Shown here in pieces: positions 47,254 through 57,099 of a stretch of 64,000 nucleotides of DNA. Location of the stretch: contig JALJCR010000001.1 in the NCBI GenBank assembly GCA_022953095.1, forward strand, positions 1,646,501 to 1,710,500, in the 5' to 3' direction. Source of the DNA: Qipengyuania sp. ABI-127-1. Lineage in GTDB: Bacteria; Pseudomonadota; Alphaproteobacteria; Sphingomonadales; Sphingomonadaceae. Within the stretch, counting starts at the first letter, position 1. The number at the start of each line of letters is the position of its first letter. Under the pieces are notes generated by a model. The model made no database searches. It saw nothing but the letters and a program-made list of their open reading frames with translations, and had not been told where the DNA came from. The position numbers and the translations under genes were made by a program.

Positions 47254-47850
47254 TCAGTCTGGCTTCTTGGCCACGCCGACCATGGCCGGGCGCAGCAGAC
47301 GATCCTTGATCATGTAGCCGGCCTGCATTTCCTGCACGATGACGCCAGGCTCCTCCTCGTCAGTCGGCACTTCCATCATCGCCTGATGCTGGTTCGGGTC
47401 GAGAGGCAGGCCCTTGGCTGCGATACGGGTGATACCGTTCTGGCCGAAAACCTTCTCCAACTCGCGCTGTGTCGCCTCGATCCCGGCAATGAAATTCTTC
47501 GCCTTCTCATGCTCACGAAGCTCTTCCGGCACGTGGTCGAGCGCACGGGCGAGGTTATCGGCCACGCTAAGAATATCGCGAGCGAAGCTGGTCGCACCAT
47601 AATTGCGTGCGTCCTGAACGTCCTTTTCGAGGCGGCGGCGCACATTCTGCGTTTCCGCCCGGGCATACAGCACGTCCTGCATCGCGCTATCGAGATCGCC
47701 CTTGAGCTTGGCCAAAGCGTCTTCGAGGCCACTGTCTTCCTCGACCGCTTCGCCATCGTCGCGCAGATGTTCGGGCACACCTTCCATTTCGCGCGCCACT
47801 TCTTCGTCGACCGCCTTGTCGTGCGGCTCTTTGTTGTTCTCGTCGTTCAC
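47254..47850 (-). CDS. grpE: nucleotide exchange factor GrpE
   Basis: A 198-residue cochaperone that releases ADP from DnaK and acts as a thermosensor. An acidic N-terminal tail and long coiled coil precede the beta domain with the signature region (DPNQHQAMMEVPT...EPGVIVQEMQAGYMIKDR). It is 13 bases downstream of hrcA on the same strand, forming an hrcA-grpE operon, the usual alphaproteobacterial pair. Confidence 0.95.
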   Translation of the reverse strand: MNDENNKEPHDKAVDEEVAREMEGVPEHLRDDGEAVEEDSGLEDALAKLKGDLDSAMQDVLYARAETQNVRRRLEKDVQDARNYGATSFARDILSVADNLARALDHVPEELREHEKAKNFIAGIEATQRELEKVFGQNGITRIAAKGLPLDPNQHQAMMEVPTDEEEPGVIVQEMQAGYMIKDRLLRPAMVGVAKKPD

Positions 47851-47863
47851 TGGAAAAACCCTG

Positions 47864-48907
47864 TTAGCCTATTCGTTTGCCCAAGGATCGGGCCGTGAAA
47901 TCCACCATGGGGACGACCCGCGCGTAATTCAACCGGGTCGGACCGATCACACCCAGCACGCCGACCACTCTGCCCTCGCGATCGCGATAGGGCGAAGCGA
48001 TCACCGAGGACCCGGAAAGCGAGAACAGCCGGTTCTCGCTGCCGATGAATATCCGCATCGCCTCCGCACGCCGCGCGCGATCGAGCAGGCTGGCGACCGA
48101 TTGCTTGCTTTCCAGATCGTCGAGCAGCGAACGCACACGTTCGATATCCCCCAGGGCCACCTCATCGAGCAGATTGGCTTGGCCGCGCACGATCAGCACC
48201 GGTCGGTTGGTTGCATCCTCGCTCCAGGTTGCAAGTCCGCGCTGGACCAGGTCGCGGCTCGCTTCGTCGAGAGCGGATCTTCCGCTGGCGATTTCCTCTT
48301 CGACCGTGCTGGCGGCCTCGGCCAACGTCCGGCCGGAAGTGTGCGCGGTGAGATAATTGCTGGCCTGCTCAAGCGAGGTGCCGAGCGTTTCTACCGGCAG
48401 CGACAGAATGCGGTTCTCGATATGCCCATCTTCGCCGACGAGCACGGCGAGCACGCGGTTGGAATCTAGCGCGGTCAGCGAAACCTGAGACAACCGAGGT
48501 TCGCGCGTGGGCACCATGACCATCCCCGCAGCGCCCGAAAGATCGGAAAGAAGCGCGCTGGTTTCCTCAAGAGCGCGCTCGATTGGTCCCGGTTCGGCCA
48601 ACCGCTGTTCGATGGCTGCGCGCTCCTGTTGAGACGGTTCGGCAACCTGCATCATCGCATCGACGAAAAGACGCAGGCCGCTTTCGGTCGGCATCCGTCC
48701 GGCACTGGTATGCGGCGCCGCCAACAGGCCGCGTTGTTCGAGCTCTGCCAGAACCGAACGGATTGAGGCCGGCGAGAGGTTCACTCCGCTCTCGCTCGCG
48801 AGAGCTTTCGATCCCACCGGCGCGCCGCTGTCGAGATAGCCTTCCACCACGAGACGGAAGATATCCCGTGCGCGGTCCGACAAATCAGTGAGCGGTGGAG
48901 AATTCAT
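47864..48907 (-). CDS. hrcA: heat-inducible transcription repressor HrcA
   Basis: A 347-residue repressor. The N-terminal winged helix contains [20 protein letters not shown] and the [20 protein letters not shown] block, followed by the GAF-like domain and C-terminal region ([18 protein letters not shown]). It normally binds CIRCE (TTAGCACTC-N9-GAGTGCTAA), but no CIRCE was found upstream of hrcA, grpE or dnaK here, so its target (probably groESL) lies elsewhere. The intergenic with rph holds a weak TTGAGG/TAGATA promoter pair that would give a near-leaderless transcript. Confidence 0.94.
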   Translation of the reverse strand: MNSPPLTDLSDRARDIFRLVVEGYLDSGAPVGSKALASESGVNLSPASIRSVLAELEQRGLLAAPHTSAGRMPTESGLRLFVDAMMQVAEPSQQERAAIEQRLAEPGPIERALEETSALLSDLSGAAGMVMVPTREPRLSQVSLTALDSNRVLAVLVGEDGHIENRILSLPVETLGTSLEQASNYLTAHTSGRTLAEAASTVEEEIASGRSALDEASRDLVQRGLATWSEDATNRPVLIVRGQANLLDEVALGDIERVRSLLDDLESKQSVASLLDRARRAEAMRIFIGSENRLFSLSGSSVIASPYRDREGRVVGVLGVIGPTRLNYARVVPMVDFTARSLGKRIG

Positions 48908-48991
48908 GGTGCCTATCTAACCACTCCCCTTGCGGCCTCAAGACCCATGCGCCACACGCGTCCCCGAGATTCGACTGCAATGGAGACCCCC

Positions 48992-49708
48992 ATGCGACCT
49001 TCCGGCCGTGCGCCCGACGAAATGCGCGCCATCACCATCGAAACCGGTTACACCAAGCATGCCGAAGGTAGCTGCCTTATCAGCTTCGGCGAAACACGCG
49101 TGCTGTGCACCGCCAGCGTCGAAGAACGTATTCCGCCGTGGCTGCGCGGCAAGGGCGAAGGCTGGGTCACCGGGGAATATTCGATGCTCCCCCGCGCGAC
49201 TCATACGCGCGGCCAGCGCGAGGCGGCCAAGGGAAAGCAAAGCGGCCGGACGCAGGAAATCCAGCGCCTGATCGGGCGGAGCTTGCGCGCCGTGGTCGAT
49301 CACAAGAAGCTCGGCGAACGCCAGATCACGCTCGATTGCGATGTGATCCAGGCCGACGGCGGCACGCGCACGGCCTCGATTTCCGGCGCTTGGGTTGCCT
49401 TGCGTCTTGCGGTCGACGGGCTGATGAAATCCGGTGCAATCACCCAGGATCCGATTACGGCCAAGGTCGCCGCGATTTCCTGCGGTATCTATGACGGTAC
49501 GCCGGTGCTCGATCTCGACTATCCCGAAGACAGCAATGCCGATGCAGACGCCAATTTCGTGCTCATCGAAGGCGGCAAGATCGCGGAGGCACAGGCCACG
49601 GCCGAGGGCGCACCCTATGACGAGGAAGCCTTCCTCCGGCTTCTGCGCCTGGCCCAGATGGGCTGCGCGGAAATCTTCAAAGCGCAGGACGCGGCGACGC
49701 GCTCGTGA
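48992..49708 (+). CDS. rph: ribonuclease PH
   Basis: A 238-residue phosphorolytic 3'-5' exoribonuclease that trims tRNA 3' ends. Visible are the start [12 protein letters not shown], the [20 protein letters not shown] block, and [23 protein letters not shown] 48992 is preferred over the upstream Met codons because the family begins there. It is divergent from hrcA and overlaps rdgB by 4 bases (GTGA). Confidence 0.95.
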   Translation: MRPSGRAPDEMRAITIETGYTKHAEGSCLISFGETRVLCTASVEERIPPWLRGKGEGWVTGEYSMLPRATHTRGQREAAKGKQSGRTQEIQRLIGRSLRAVVDHKKLGERQITLDCDVIQADGGTRTASISGAWVALRLAVDGLMKSGAITQDPITAKVAAISCGIYDGTPVLDLDYPEDSNADADANFVLIEGGKIAEAQATAEGAPYDEEAFLRLLRLAQMGCAEIFKAQDAATRS

Positions 49709-50331
49709 CTCGGCGCATCGGTTCGGGCTCGCTGGTCATCACCACGCATAACGAGGGCAAGCTGAAGGAAATTTCCGCTCTGCTCGAACCGCATGGCGTC
49801 AAATGTATCTCGGCCGGATCGCTGGGCCTGCCCGAACCGGCCGAGACCGGGACCACCTTCGTCCAGAACGCGCTGATCAAGGCACGTGCTGCGGCGGAGG
49901 CATCGGGTCTCGTCGCTCTGGCGGATGATAGCGGTTTGTCCGTCGATGCACTCGACGGACGACCCGGCGTTTACACCGCCGACTGGGCCGAACGACAGTG
50001 GTTCGAAGGCGATCCGGGGCGCGACTGGTACATGGCGATGGGCAAGGTCGAAGGCATGCTGCAGGAGAAAGGCGCCGAGGTCGATCGTTCCTGCGCTTTC
50101 CATTGCGTCCTCGCGCTTGCCTGGCCCGATGGCGAGCAAGCGGTCTATGAAGGCACCGCCCCCGGCACGTTAACCTGGCCGCCGCGCGGCACCATGGGGT
50201 TCGGATACGATCCCGTCTTCGTGCCCAGGGGGCGCGAGCAGACGTTCGCGCAGCTCGATCCGGCAGAGAAACACGCCATCAGCCACCGCGCCGATGCCTT
50301 TACCAAACTTGTTGCCGATCAATTCGACTAA
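49705..50331 (+). CDS. rdgB: non-canonical purine NTP pyrophosphatase RdgB/HAM1
   Basis: A 208-residue enzyme removing ITP, XTP and dITP from nucleotide pools. The nucleotide-binding [10 protein letters not shown] block, the acidic [12 protein letters not shown], and the C-terminal [10 protein letters not shown] with AEKHAISHR are intact. It starts at GTG 49705, overlapping the rph stop as GTGA. Downstream, a CAP-domain gene on the other strand separates it from hemW. Confidence 0.94.
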   Translation: MTRRIGSGSLVITTHNEGKLKEISALLEPHGVKCISAGSLGLPEPAETGTTFVQNALIKARAAAEASGLVALADDSGLSVDALDGRPGVYTADWAERQWFEGDPGRDWYMAMGKVEGMLQEKGAEVDRSCAFHCVLALAWPDGEQAVYEGTAPGTLTWPPRGTMGFGYDPVFVPRGREQTFAQLDPAEKHAISHRADAFTKLVADQFD

Positions 50332-50334
50332 GGG

Positions 50335-50931
50335 TCAGAAAGCTTTCCGACCCCAGACATTCCCCGCAGGCCAATACCGGCATACCAAGACATCATTGCC
50401 ATGAGCTGTCGCCAGCGCGCAGCCGACCTCTTCGGTTTCGCGCCACACCACCTGGGTATAGTGTCCGACATCGGCCCAGTTCCCGGTCTTCGAGATGTTC
50501 GGGAAGTGGGCGTGGCGATAGTGCTTCTTTTCCTCGATGAACATGCCGACCATGGTTTCCACGGGCCAATGTCCAGCCGTGCCCATCCAGAGATTCTCGC
50601 CCGTCTGGTTGCGGGCCTGGCTGTCGGCATGCTGGAGCCTGCCTGTGCGTGAGAGACGATGCGCCCATTCCCGGGCCTCGCGTTCGAGGTGGACATTCCA
50701 TTTCAGCGGGCGCAAGCGCAGTCGGGTCCGCTCCCTATTATGGACATTCAGAATGCGGGCCGCCATTGGCAGGTCGGACGTTTTTCGGGTATCGATCGAG
50801 TGTGATGCTGCATGGGCGGCGCGCAAGTCGAGCGGTTTCGACGCCCCGCTTGCGGCTGCAGCAGTCACCGTGGCACATAGCACGGCAATGGCGCCGCCCA
50901 GCGACGCGATCCACTTTTTCGACCCATCCAT
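50335..50931 (-). CDS. secreted CAP-domain (SCP/PR-1) protein
   Basis: A 198-residue protein. ATG 50931 is chosen because a signal peptide follows (MDGSKKWIASLGG, then AIAVLCATVTAAAASGA). The CAP domain shows ILNVHNRERTRL, the GENLWMG motif, and VGHYTQVVWRE, with the usual cysteines (VGCALA, LVCRYWP). CAP proteins are stable secreted scaffolds; bacterial roles are largely unknown. It is convergent with rdgB and divergent from hemW. Confidence 0.85.
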   Translation of the reverse strand: MDGSKKWIASLGGAIAVLCATVTAAAASGASKPLDLRAAHAASHSIDTRKTSDLPMAARILNVHNRERTRLRLRPLKWNVHLEREAREWAHRLSRTGRLQHADSQARNQTGENLWMGTAGHWPVETMVGMFIEEKKHYRHAHFPNISKTGNWADVGHYTQVVWRETEEVGCALATAHGNDVLVCRYWPAGNVWGRKAF

Positions 50932-50978
50932 GACAGGTGGAATTCCGTTCCGATGATTAAGATTAGCTGAAGACATCC

Positions 50979-52133
50979 TTGGCCCGCGCTCTCTACATTC
51001 ACTGGCCATTCTGTATCGCGAAATGTCCTTATTGCGATTTCAACAGCCATGTCCGGAAAACTGCGGATATCGAGCAATGGGAAGCTGCGCTGGTGGCGGA
51101 TATGCAGCATGAGCATGGCCAGACACAGTCGCAAGAACCCCTCGCAAGTGTCTTTTTTGGCGGAGGAACTCCGTCTCTCATGCCCCCCACCCTCGTTGCC
51201 GCCCTGCTGGGACAGGCAGAGCGCTTGTGGGGGTTCGATCCGGCGATCGAGATTACGCTCGAAGCCAATCCCAGCAGCGTGGAGGCGAGCAATTTCGCCG
51301 AACTCGCGGCAGCGGGGATCAATCGCGTTTCGATGGGCGTGCAGAGTCTGCGAGACGAGGTGTTGCGTTTTCTCGGCAGGCTGCATGGTGTCGATGAAGC
51401 GCTGGAGGCGGTAGCGGTGGCGCAGCGGCATTTCGCCCGCGTTTCGATCGACCTGATCTATGCCCGGCCGGACCAGACGGAGGCGGACTGGCAAGTAGAA
51501 CTGGGCGAGGCACTGGCGCTCGGTACCGATCATATGTCGCTGTATCAGCTCACGATAGAGCCCGCGACGCGCTTCGCGACCGATGTGCGGCGCGGCGTGT
51601 TTGAACCGCTCGGCGATGATTATGCGGCCGATCTGTTTGCTCTGACTCGCGAGATGACCGAAGCTGCCGGCCTCCCGGCCTATGAGGTCAGCAACCACGC
51701 GCGGCCGGGCCAGGAAAGCCGCCACAATCTGACATATTGGCGCTATCAGGACTATGTCGGTATCGGTCCCGGTGCCCATGGACGGCGGCGCGGCGTCGCG
51801 ACCGTACGCCACCGCAAGCCCGAGAACTACCTCTCCGCAGTCGCGACGCAGGGGCACGGGATCGCCGAAGCGCGTCCACTCGCGCACGGAGAACAGGCCA
51901 GCGAAGCGTTGCTGATGGGACTGCGACTGGCCGAAGGGGTCGATCTCGCGGCACTTGCCCGCCGGTTCGACGCAGCGCCCGCGGCGTTGGTCGACGAGGC
52001 CAAACTGGCCCTGTATCGCGATCTCGGCCTGGTCTGGGCGGAGCAAGAGCGGATCGGCGTCACGCCGCAGGGCATGCCGCTGCTCGATGCCTTGCTTGGC
52101 GAAGTGGTCTGCAGCGACCTCGTGACATCATGA
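50979..52133 (+). CDS. hemW: radical SAM protein HemW
   Basis: A 384-residue protein of the oxygen-independent coproporphyrinogen oxidase-like group, now seen as a heme chaperone. The iron-sulfur cysteines are Cys12, Cys16 and Cys19 (FCIAKCPYCDF), followed by FFGGGTPSLM and the late HNLTYW motif. The start is TTG 50979; no better start was seen. Its stop overlaps xerC as ATGA. The E. coli relative YggW has the same size. Confidence 0.92.
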   Translation: MARALYIHWPFCIAKCPYCDFNSHVRKTADIEQWEAALVADMQHEHGQTQSQEPLASVFFGGGTPSLMPPTLVAALLGQAERLWGFDPAIEITLEANPSSVEASNFAELAAAGINRVSMGVQSLRDEVLRFLGRLHGVDEALEAVAVAQRHFARVSIDLIYARPDQTEADWQVELGEALALGTDHMSLYQLTIEPATRFATDVRRGVFEPLGDDYAADLFALTREMTEAAGLPAYEVSNHARPGQESRHNLTYWRYQDYVGIGPGAHGRRRGVATVRHRKPENYLSAVATQGHGIAEARPLAHGEQASEALLMGLRLAEGVDLAALARRFDAAPAALVDEAKLALYRDLGLVWAEQERIGVTPQGMPLLDALLGEVVCSDLVTS

Positions 52134-53026
52134 ACAGGGCCGATCTGCTCGCGGCCTGGCACGATCACCTGGCGCTTGGATTGCGCCGCTCCCATCACAC
52201 AGTGCGCGCTTATGACAAGGCGGCGGAGCGTCTTCTTACGCGAATGGGCCTTTCGTCCTGGGACGCCGTCGCCGAAATCACGGCAACACGTCTGCGCACG
52301 CATCTCGCCTCGCGCCGGGCAGAGGGACTTTCCAATGCCTCCGCCGCGCGTGAGCTGTCGGCGCTGAAGGGCTTCATTGCCTTCGCTCGGACGCAGGCGG
52401 GACATGCCGTTTCCGACCCGCCACGCCTGCGGGGGCCGAGGATAAAGAAAGGCCTGCCTCGCCCGGTCACGCCCGACGATGCAATCGGGCTCGCCGATGC
52501 GGTCGAGGCGCTGGCCGCTGAAGACTGGATCGGCGCACGCGATCGCGCGGTTCTGCTGTTGCTCTACGGCGCGGGGATGCGGATCGCAGAGGCGCTGTCG
52601 CTGACCGGCAGCGCGCTGCCGCTGGGCGAGAGGCTGACCGTCAGCGGCAAGGGCGGCAAACAGCGTGTCGTGCCGCTGCTCCCAATCGTGCGCGAGGCTG
52701 TCGCGGACTATGCCGCGCGCTGTCCCTACCCCATGGCGAAGGACGATGCGCTGTTTCGCGGCGCAAAGGGCGGGGCGCTGTCGCAAGGAATGGTTCAGAA
52801 GGCGACGGCACGAGCGCGCAAAGTACTGGGCTTGCCCGACAGCGCCACGCCCCACGCGCTACGGCACAGCTTTGCCACTCACCTGCTTGGCGCAGGCGCG
52901 GATTTGCGGAGCCTGCAGGAACTGCTCGGCCATGCCAGTCTGGGCTCGACGCAAATTTACACCAAGGTCGACGCGGCTCGGCTGCTCGATACGTATCGCA
53001 GCGCACACCCACGCGAAAAGGACTAG
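52130..53026 (+). CDS. xerC: tyrosine recombinase XerC
   Basis: A 298-residue recombinase for chromosome dimer resolution. The N-terminal SAM-like domain is followed by the catalytic residues: Arg in GAGMRIAEAL, Lys in the beta-hairpin (GKGGKQR), HALRHSFATH, the GHASLGSTQIYTKV motif with the tyrosine. Length and place next to hemW fit the housekeeping gene, not a prophage integrase. ATG 52130 overlaps the hemW stop. Confidence 0.92.
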   Translation: MNRADLLAAWHDHLALGLRRSHHTVRAYDKAAERLLTRMGLSSWDAVAEITATRLRTHLASRRAEGLSNASAARELSALKGFIAFARTQAGHAVSDPPRLRGPRIKKGLPRPVTPDDAIGLADAVEALAAEDWIGARDRAVLLLLYGAGMRIAEALSLTGSALPLGERLTVSGKGGKQRVVPLLPIVREAVADYAARCPYPMAKDDALFRGAKGGALSQGMVQKATARARKVLGLPDSATPHALRHSFATHLLGAGADLRSLQELLGHASLGSTQIYTKVDAARLLDTYRSAHPREKD

Positions 53027-53616
53027 TCGCGCTTCCGCGGTTTCCAGGTCAGTACCCGCCACACATACCCACCGAACGCGGCCACGAAGATCGCCAGGAC
53101 GAGCCAACCCAGCAATTCCTGCGAACGGGCCAGCCTGCGGCCCAGCTCGACCATCGCCAGGTTCCATACAAAGGCGCCTGCGAAGGTATAGACCAGGAAC
53201 CGAACAGCCCCCATGTGCGATAATCCCGCGGGGATCGAGATGAGTGTGCGCAGGACCAGTGTAAATCGCATGGCGAAGACCACCCACGAACCATGCCTGC
53301 GAAAGAACGCCTGCGCGCGTTCGACATCGTGCCACTCCATCGTCAGCCAGCGACCGTGGCGGGTCACGAAGGGTTCGAGCCGCGTCCGCCCCCAGCGGTC
53401 GCAAATCCAGTACCACCAGTAATTGCCCAGCGTCGTTCCCGCGCTGCCCACCAGGAGAAGCGGCCAATACTCCATCGTGCCGCGCGCCACCGCAACCCCG
53501 CCCAGCCCCATGATCACTTCGGACGGCAGAGGCGGGAAGATGTTTTCCAACGCCATCAGCACGAAAATTCCCAGCAGACCGCCGAGCTCGATCGTGCGGA
53601 TGATGAATTCGGTCAT
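53023..53616 (-). CDS. DedA family membrane protein
   Basis: A 197-residue protein with several hydrophobic segments. The DedA signature is seen in ENIFPPLPSEVIMGLGG, the GTTLGNYWWYWICDRWG block and the RFTLVLRTLISIPAG segment. DedA proteins influence membrane potential and lipid flipping. ATG 53616 starts the first membrane helix. It is convergent with xerC (4-base overlap) and lies 19 bases downstream of gshB. Confidence 0.87.
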   Translation of the reverse strand: MTEFIIRTIELGGLLGIFVLMALENIFPPLPSEVIMGLGGVAVARGTMEYWPLLLVGSAGTTLGNYWWYWICDRWGRTRLEPFVTRHGRWLTMEWHDVERAQAFFRRHGSWVVFAMRFTLVLRTLISIPAGLSHMGAVRFLVYTFAGAFVWNLAMVELGRRLARSQELLGWLVLAIFVAAFGGYVWRVLTWKPRKRD

Positions 53617-53635
53617 CGCACGCCAGCCGGCCAGG

Positions 53636-54604
53636 TCACATTGCCGCGTGACGCCGCTCGATCGCGTCCCAGATGAGGCCCGCCGTATCGGTGCCATTGA
53701 ATTTGTCGATCGCAACAATGCCAGTGGGCGATGTTACGTTGATTTCGGTCAGCCATTTGCCGCCGATCACGTCGATACCGACGAAGACCAGACCGCGGCG
53801 CTTCAATTCCGGCCCCATTGCGGCGCAGATCTCTTCTTCGCGCGCCGTCAGCGTTGTCGCCTCGGCATGCCCCCCCTGCGCCAAGTTCGAACGAAACTCA
53901 CCTTCGCCAGGGAAGCGATTGATTGCCCCTGTGAATTCTCCATCGACGAGCACGATCCGCTTGTCGCCTTCGCTGACTTCGGGAATGAAGGGCTGGACCA
54001 TATGCGGTTCGGGCCAGGTCTGGTCGAAAACTTCGGACAGAGCCGAAAGGTTGGTCCCCTCCGCATCGATCCGGAAGATCGCCTTGCCCCCATTGCCGTG
54101 CAACGGTTTGACCACCACCGAACCGTGCTTCTTCTGAAAGTCGCGCAAATCGTCCAGATGCCGGGCGACGAGAGTTGGCGGCATATACTGGGCATAATCC
54201 AGCACGAACATTTTCTCGGGCGCGTTCACGACTTCGCGCGGGTCGTTGACCACCAGCGTTGTGCCCTTGAGCCGATCGAGCAGCAGAGCGCTGCTGATAT
54301 AGCCCAGATGGAACGGAGGGTCCTGCCGCATCAGCACGACATCGATATCCCGCGCTAGGTCGATCCGCCGACGTTCGCCGGTGCTGAAATGGTCGCCCTC
54401 CACCCGCTGCACGCGCACCGGGGCAGCATGGGCCGTGATGTGGCCGCCGGGTGTCCCGTCGCTTTCATAGGCAAGGCTGGCGACATCGTAGTGCCACACT
54501 TGGTGCCCGCGCGCCTGCGCGGCCAGCATCAGCGCGAATGAACTGTCGCCCGCTATATTGATTGTATCGAGCGGGTCCATCTGGACGGCGACACGTAGCG
54601 GCAT
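53636..54604 (-). CDS. gshB: glutathione synthetase
   Basis: A 322-residue ATP-grasp enzyme joining glycine to gamma-glutamylcysteine. The prokaryotic-type signature is visible in the N-terminal VQMDPLDTINIAGDSSFALM, the ATP-grasp VVKPLHGNGGKAIF and the ends VGIDVIGGKWLTEINVTSPTG. It is preceded by yraN and rsmI on the same strand. A KefB-like antiporter and two GFA proteins elsewhere in the window would use glutathione by family. Confidence 0.95.
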   Translation of the reverse strand: MPLRVAVQMDPLDTINIAGDSSFALMLAAQARGHQVWHYDVASLAYESDGTPGGHITAHAAPVRVQRVEGDHFSTGERRRIDLARDIDVVLMRQDPPFHLGYISSALLLDRLKGTTLVVNDPREVVNAPEKMFVLDYAQYMPPTLVARHLDDLRDFQKKHGSVVVKPLHGNGGKAIFRIDAEGTNLSALSEVFDQTWPEPHMVQPFIPEVSEGDKRIVLVDGEFTGAINRFPGEGEFRSNLAQGGHAEATTLTAREEEICAAMGPELKRRGLVFVGIDVIGGKWLTEINVTSPTGIVAIDKFNGTDTAGLIWDAIERRHAAM

Positions 54605-54637
54605 TCTAGTCTCCGATTATCATCGCCTGCCTTGCGG

Positions 54638-54988
54638 TTACGGCTGCCAGGCATTGGCGATGTGGCGAGGGAAGCTGCCCGGCGCAAGCAGGATCACGTC
54701 GATGCGGATGTCTTCGCCGTCCAGCGCGTAGCGATGCGCCACCGCTTCGGCGGCGGCGGCGACGCGCGACAGCCGGTATTCGTCGATCGCATGGTCGAGG
54801 TCGGCGCGCCTGCGTCGCCATTTGACCTCGACGAAGGCAATCACCCCGCCCCGCCTGGCGATCAGGTCGATCTCCCCCGCCGCTGTTTTCACGCGGCGGT
54901 CGAGGATCTGCCAACCCTTGGCCCTGAGCCACATTGCAGCGCGGGTCTCGCCTTCGCGGCCGCTTTTCTCGGCCAGTTGGCGTTTCAT
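54638..54988 (-). CDS. yraN: YraN family nuclease-like protein
   Basis: A 116-residue protein of the UPF0102 family with a restriction-endonuclease-like core. The catalytic-type pattern GEIDLIARRGGVIAFVEVKWR (Glu, Asp, Glu-x-Lys) is present. Function unproven. It overlaps the rsmI stop by 4 bases (ATGA), the standard rsmI-yraN arrangement. Confidence 0.9.
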   Translation of the reverse strand: MKRQLAEKSGREGETRAAMWLRAKGWQILDRRVKTAAGEIDLIARRGGVIAFVEVKWRRRRADLDHAIDEYRLSRVAAAAEAVAHRYALDGEDIRIDVILLAPGSFPRHIANAWQP

Positions 54989-55836
54989 GCCGAGCGTAAT
55001 TCCATCGCTCTGGCATAGAGGGTCTTGCGATCCATCCCCGTGGCCTTGGCCACCTGCGCCGCGGCTTGCGAAACCTTCATCGTGCGCAAGGCGTCGATCA
55101 GCATGGCGTCGGCATCCTCTTCACGGGCAACGCTTTCGGGCGGCGGCCCGACCAGCAAGACGATTTCCCCCTTGGGCGGATTGGCTTCGAAATAGGCGAT
55201 CAGCCCGGCGGGAAGCCCGCGCCGCACTTCCTCGTGCAGCTTGGTGAGTTCGCGTGCGACGGCCACCTCACGGCCGTGAAAGGTTTCGGCTATCGCTGCC
55301 AGCGACTTACCGAGCCGGGGAGCCGTGTCGTAGAATATCAATGTCGCATCGACACCGGCCAGTTCCTCCAGCGCCTCGCGCCGGGCTTTGTCCTTGCTGG
55401 GCAGGAAGCCGCCGAACAGGAAGCGATCATTGGGCAGGCCCGACAGCGCAAGACCCGCAATGGCGGCACAGGCCCCCGGCACTACGGTCACTGGAATGCC
55501 CTCGGCACGGCAATCATTGACCAGGCGATAGCCAGGGTCGGATATCATCGGCGTGCCTGCGTCGCTGACCAGTGCCACCGCACGCTGACGCATCGAATCG
55601 ACCAAGCGCGAACGGTCGCGATGTTCGCTGTGATCGTCGTAGCGCCACATCGGCCTGGAAATGCCGAGATGCTTGAGCAGTTTGCCGGTAACGCGCGTAT
55701 CTTCGCAGGCGATGCCATCGCAGCGCCGCAACACGTCGACGGCCCGCAGCGTTATGTCACCAAGGTTGCCGATCGGGGTGGCGACGATATAGAGCCCCGG
55801 TGTAAGGCTATCTTCGGGAGGGGCTTTTTCGTTCAC
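54985..55836 (-). CDS. rsmI: 16S rRNA (cytidine(1402)-2'-O)-methyltransferase RsmI
   Basis: A 283-residue SAM-dependent methyltransferase of the tetrapyrrole methylase fold. The GLYIVATPIGNLGDITLRA start, the ACEDTRVTGKLL block and VSDAGTPMISDPGYRLV motif are diagnostic. It methylates C1402 with RsmH to tune decoding in the P site. It is divergent from the LpoA-like gene. Confidence 0.95.
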   Translation of the reverse strand: MNEKAPPEDSLTPGLYIVATPIGNLGDITLRAVDVLRRCDGIACEDTRVTGKLLKHLGISRPMWRYDDHSEHRDRSRLVDSMRQRAVALVSDAGTPMISDPGYRLVNDCRAEGIPVTVVPGACAAIAGLALSGLPNDRFLFGGFLPSKDKARREALEELAGVDATLIFYDTAPRLGKSLAAIAETFHGREVAVARELTKLHEEVRRGLPAGLIAYFEANPPKGEIVLLVGPPPESVAREEDADAMLIDALRTMKVSQAAAQVAKATGMDRKTLYARAMELRSA

Positions 55837-55873
55837 CCTCCTTCAATGAACATCAATGAGGGACGCGGCAAGC

Positions 55874-57034
55874 ATGAAGCGCTGGAGTTTGAACCGTCGG
55901 ACGATCGTCACCGTGGGCCTCGCGGCGTTGCTCGCCGGGTGTTCCACGATTCTCCCACGCGGGGCCGAGCGCGCCGAGCCTGTCGATCCCACACCGACAC
56001 CGCAGCCGACCGAGGCGCTGCCCACCGACCAGACGCGACATCGTATCGCCCTGCTCGTCCCGATGTCGGGGCGGAATGGCCCGGTCGGCCAGGCGATCGC
56101 CAATGCCACGACCATGGCCTTGCTCGACACCAATGCGAGCAATCTGCGGATCACGACTTACGATACCGCGAAAGGCCCCGAGGCTGCCGCGCGTCAGGCA
56201 ATCACAGAAGGAAACAAGCTGATTCTCGGTCCGCTGCTGGGGTCGAACATTCCGTCGGTCCTCGCTCCGGCGCGGGCGGCCGACATTCCGGTAATCTCCT
56301 TCTCGAACGATACCGGCGCGGCAGGCCCCGATGTCTTCATCATGGGCCATATTCCCGAACAGTCGATCATGCGCACCGTCGAGTATGCGCGCGAACGCGG
56401 ATCGCAGAACTTCGCAATCATCGCGCCCGATGGCGAATACGGCGCGCGGGCCGAGGAAGCCATGCGGCGAGCAGTTTCGACTTATGGTGGTACGGTCACC
56501 TGGACGGAACGCTATGCGCGAGGCAACACTTCGGTGGTGAGCGCCGCCGAGAGGCTCAAGGCCCATGGCGGTTTCGATACCGTGCTGATCGCCGACGGAC
56601 CGAGGCTTGCTGCGCAAGCCGCGGGCGTGCTGTTGCCTGGCGGTGGCGGTGCAACCCAATTGCTCGGCACGGAACTGTGGAGCGGTGAAGGCTCGGTCAC
56701 GCGCGCCTCGGCGCTTCAGGGTGCTCTTTTCTCGGCCGTTTCCGATGATCGCTACAAGCGTTTCGTCGACAGTTACGAGGCCCGGTTCGGCAGCCAGCCC
56801 TATCGCATCGCGACGCTCGGATACGATGCGGTCCTGCTGACCTTGCGGGTCGCGCGCGACTGGCGGGTGGGGCGCGACTTCCCCGACCGGGCGCTACGCA
56901 CCAGGGATGGCTTTCTCGGGCTCGACGGTGCCTTCCGCTTCGGACGCGACGGCCTGGTCGAGCGTGCTTTCGAAGTACGCGAGGTACGTGATGGAACGGT
57001 CGTGATTGTGGACAATGCGCCGACTCGGTTCTGA
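55874..57034 (+). CDS. LpoA-like penicillin-binding protein activator lipoprotein
   Basis: A 386-residue protein with a lipobox (LLAGC, Cys23), a Pro/Thr-rich spacer (EPVDPTPTPQPTEALP) and a periplasmic-binding-protein type fold related to LpoA's C-terminal domain (IALLVPMSGRNGPVGQAI). By family it would sit in the outer membrane and stimulate a bifunctional transpeptidase. ATG 55874 gives the signal peptide; the upstream Met adds six residues. It is divergent from rsmI, as is usual. Confidence 0.85.
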   Translation: MKRWSLNRRTIVTVGLAALLAGCSTILPRGAERAEPVDPTPTPQPTEALPTDQTRHRIALLVPMSGRNGPVGQAIANATTMALLDTNASNLRITTYDTAKGPEAAARQAITEGNKLILGPLLGSNIPSVLAPARAADIPVISFSNDTGAAGPDVFIMGHIPEQSIMRTVEYARERGSQNFAIIAPDGEYGARAEEAMRRAVSTYGGTVTWTERYARGNTSVVSAAERLKAHGGFDTVLIADGPRLAAQAAGVLLPGGGGATQLLGTELWSGEGSVTRASALQGALFSAVSDDRYKRFVDSYEARFGSQPYRIATLGYDAVLLTLRVARDWRVGRDFPDRALRTRDGFLGLDGAFRFGRDGLVERAFEVREVRDGTVVIVDNAPTRF

Positions 57035-57099
57035 GCAGGGCGGATAACCCGCCTCGTCCGCTTGTGGCGCGGCGAAGCAGCGCGATATAGCTGGCAGTC

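Noticed and set aside
48908..48991. CIRCE operator upstream of hrcA
   Set aside because: The 84-base gap has no TTAGCACTC or GAGTGCTAA half-site.
52130..53026. Tyrosine recombinase as a sign of a prophage or integron
   Set aside because: Length, motif set and coupling to hemW fit housekeeping XerC. No phage genes, attC-like sites or cargo are near.
57039..57053. GGCGG/CCGCC hairpin between the LpoA-like gene and parE
   Set aside because: Only five base pairs and no T run, so a terminator cannot be supported.
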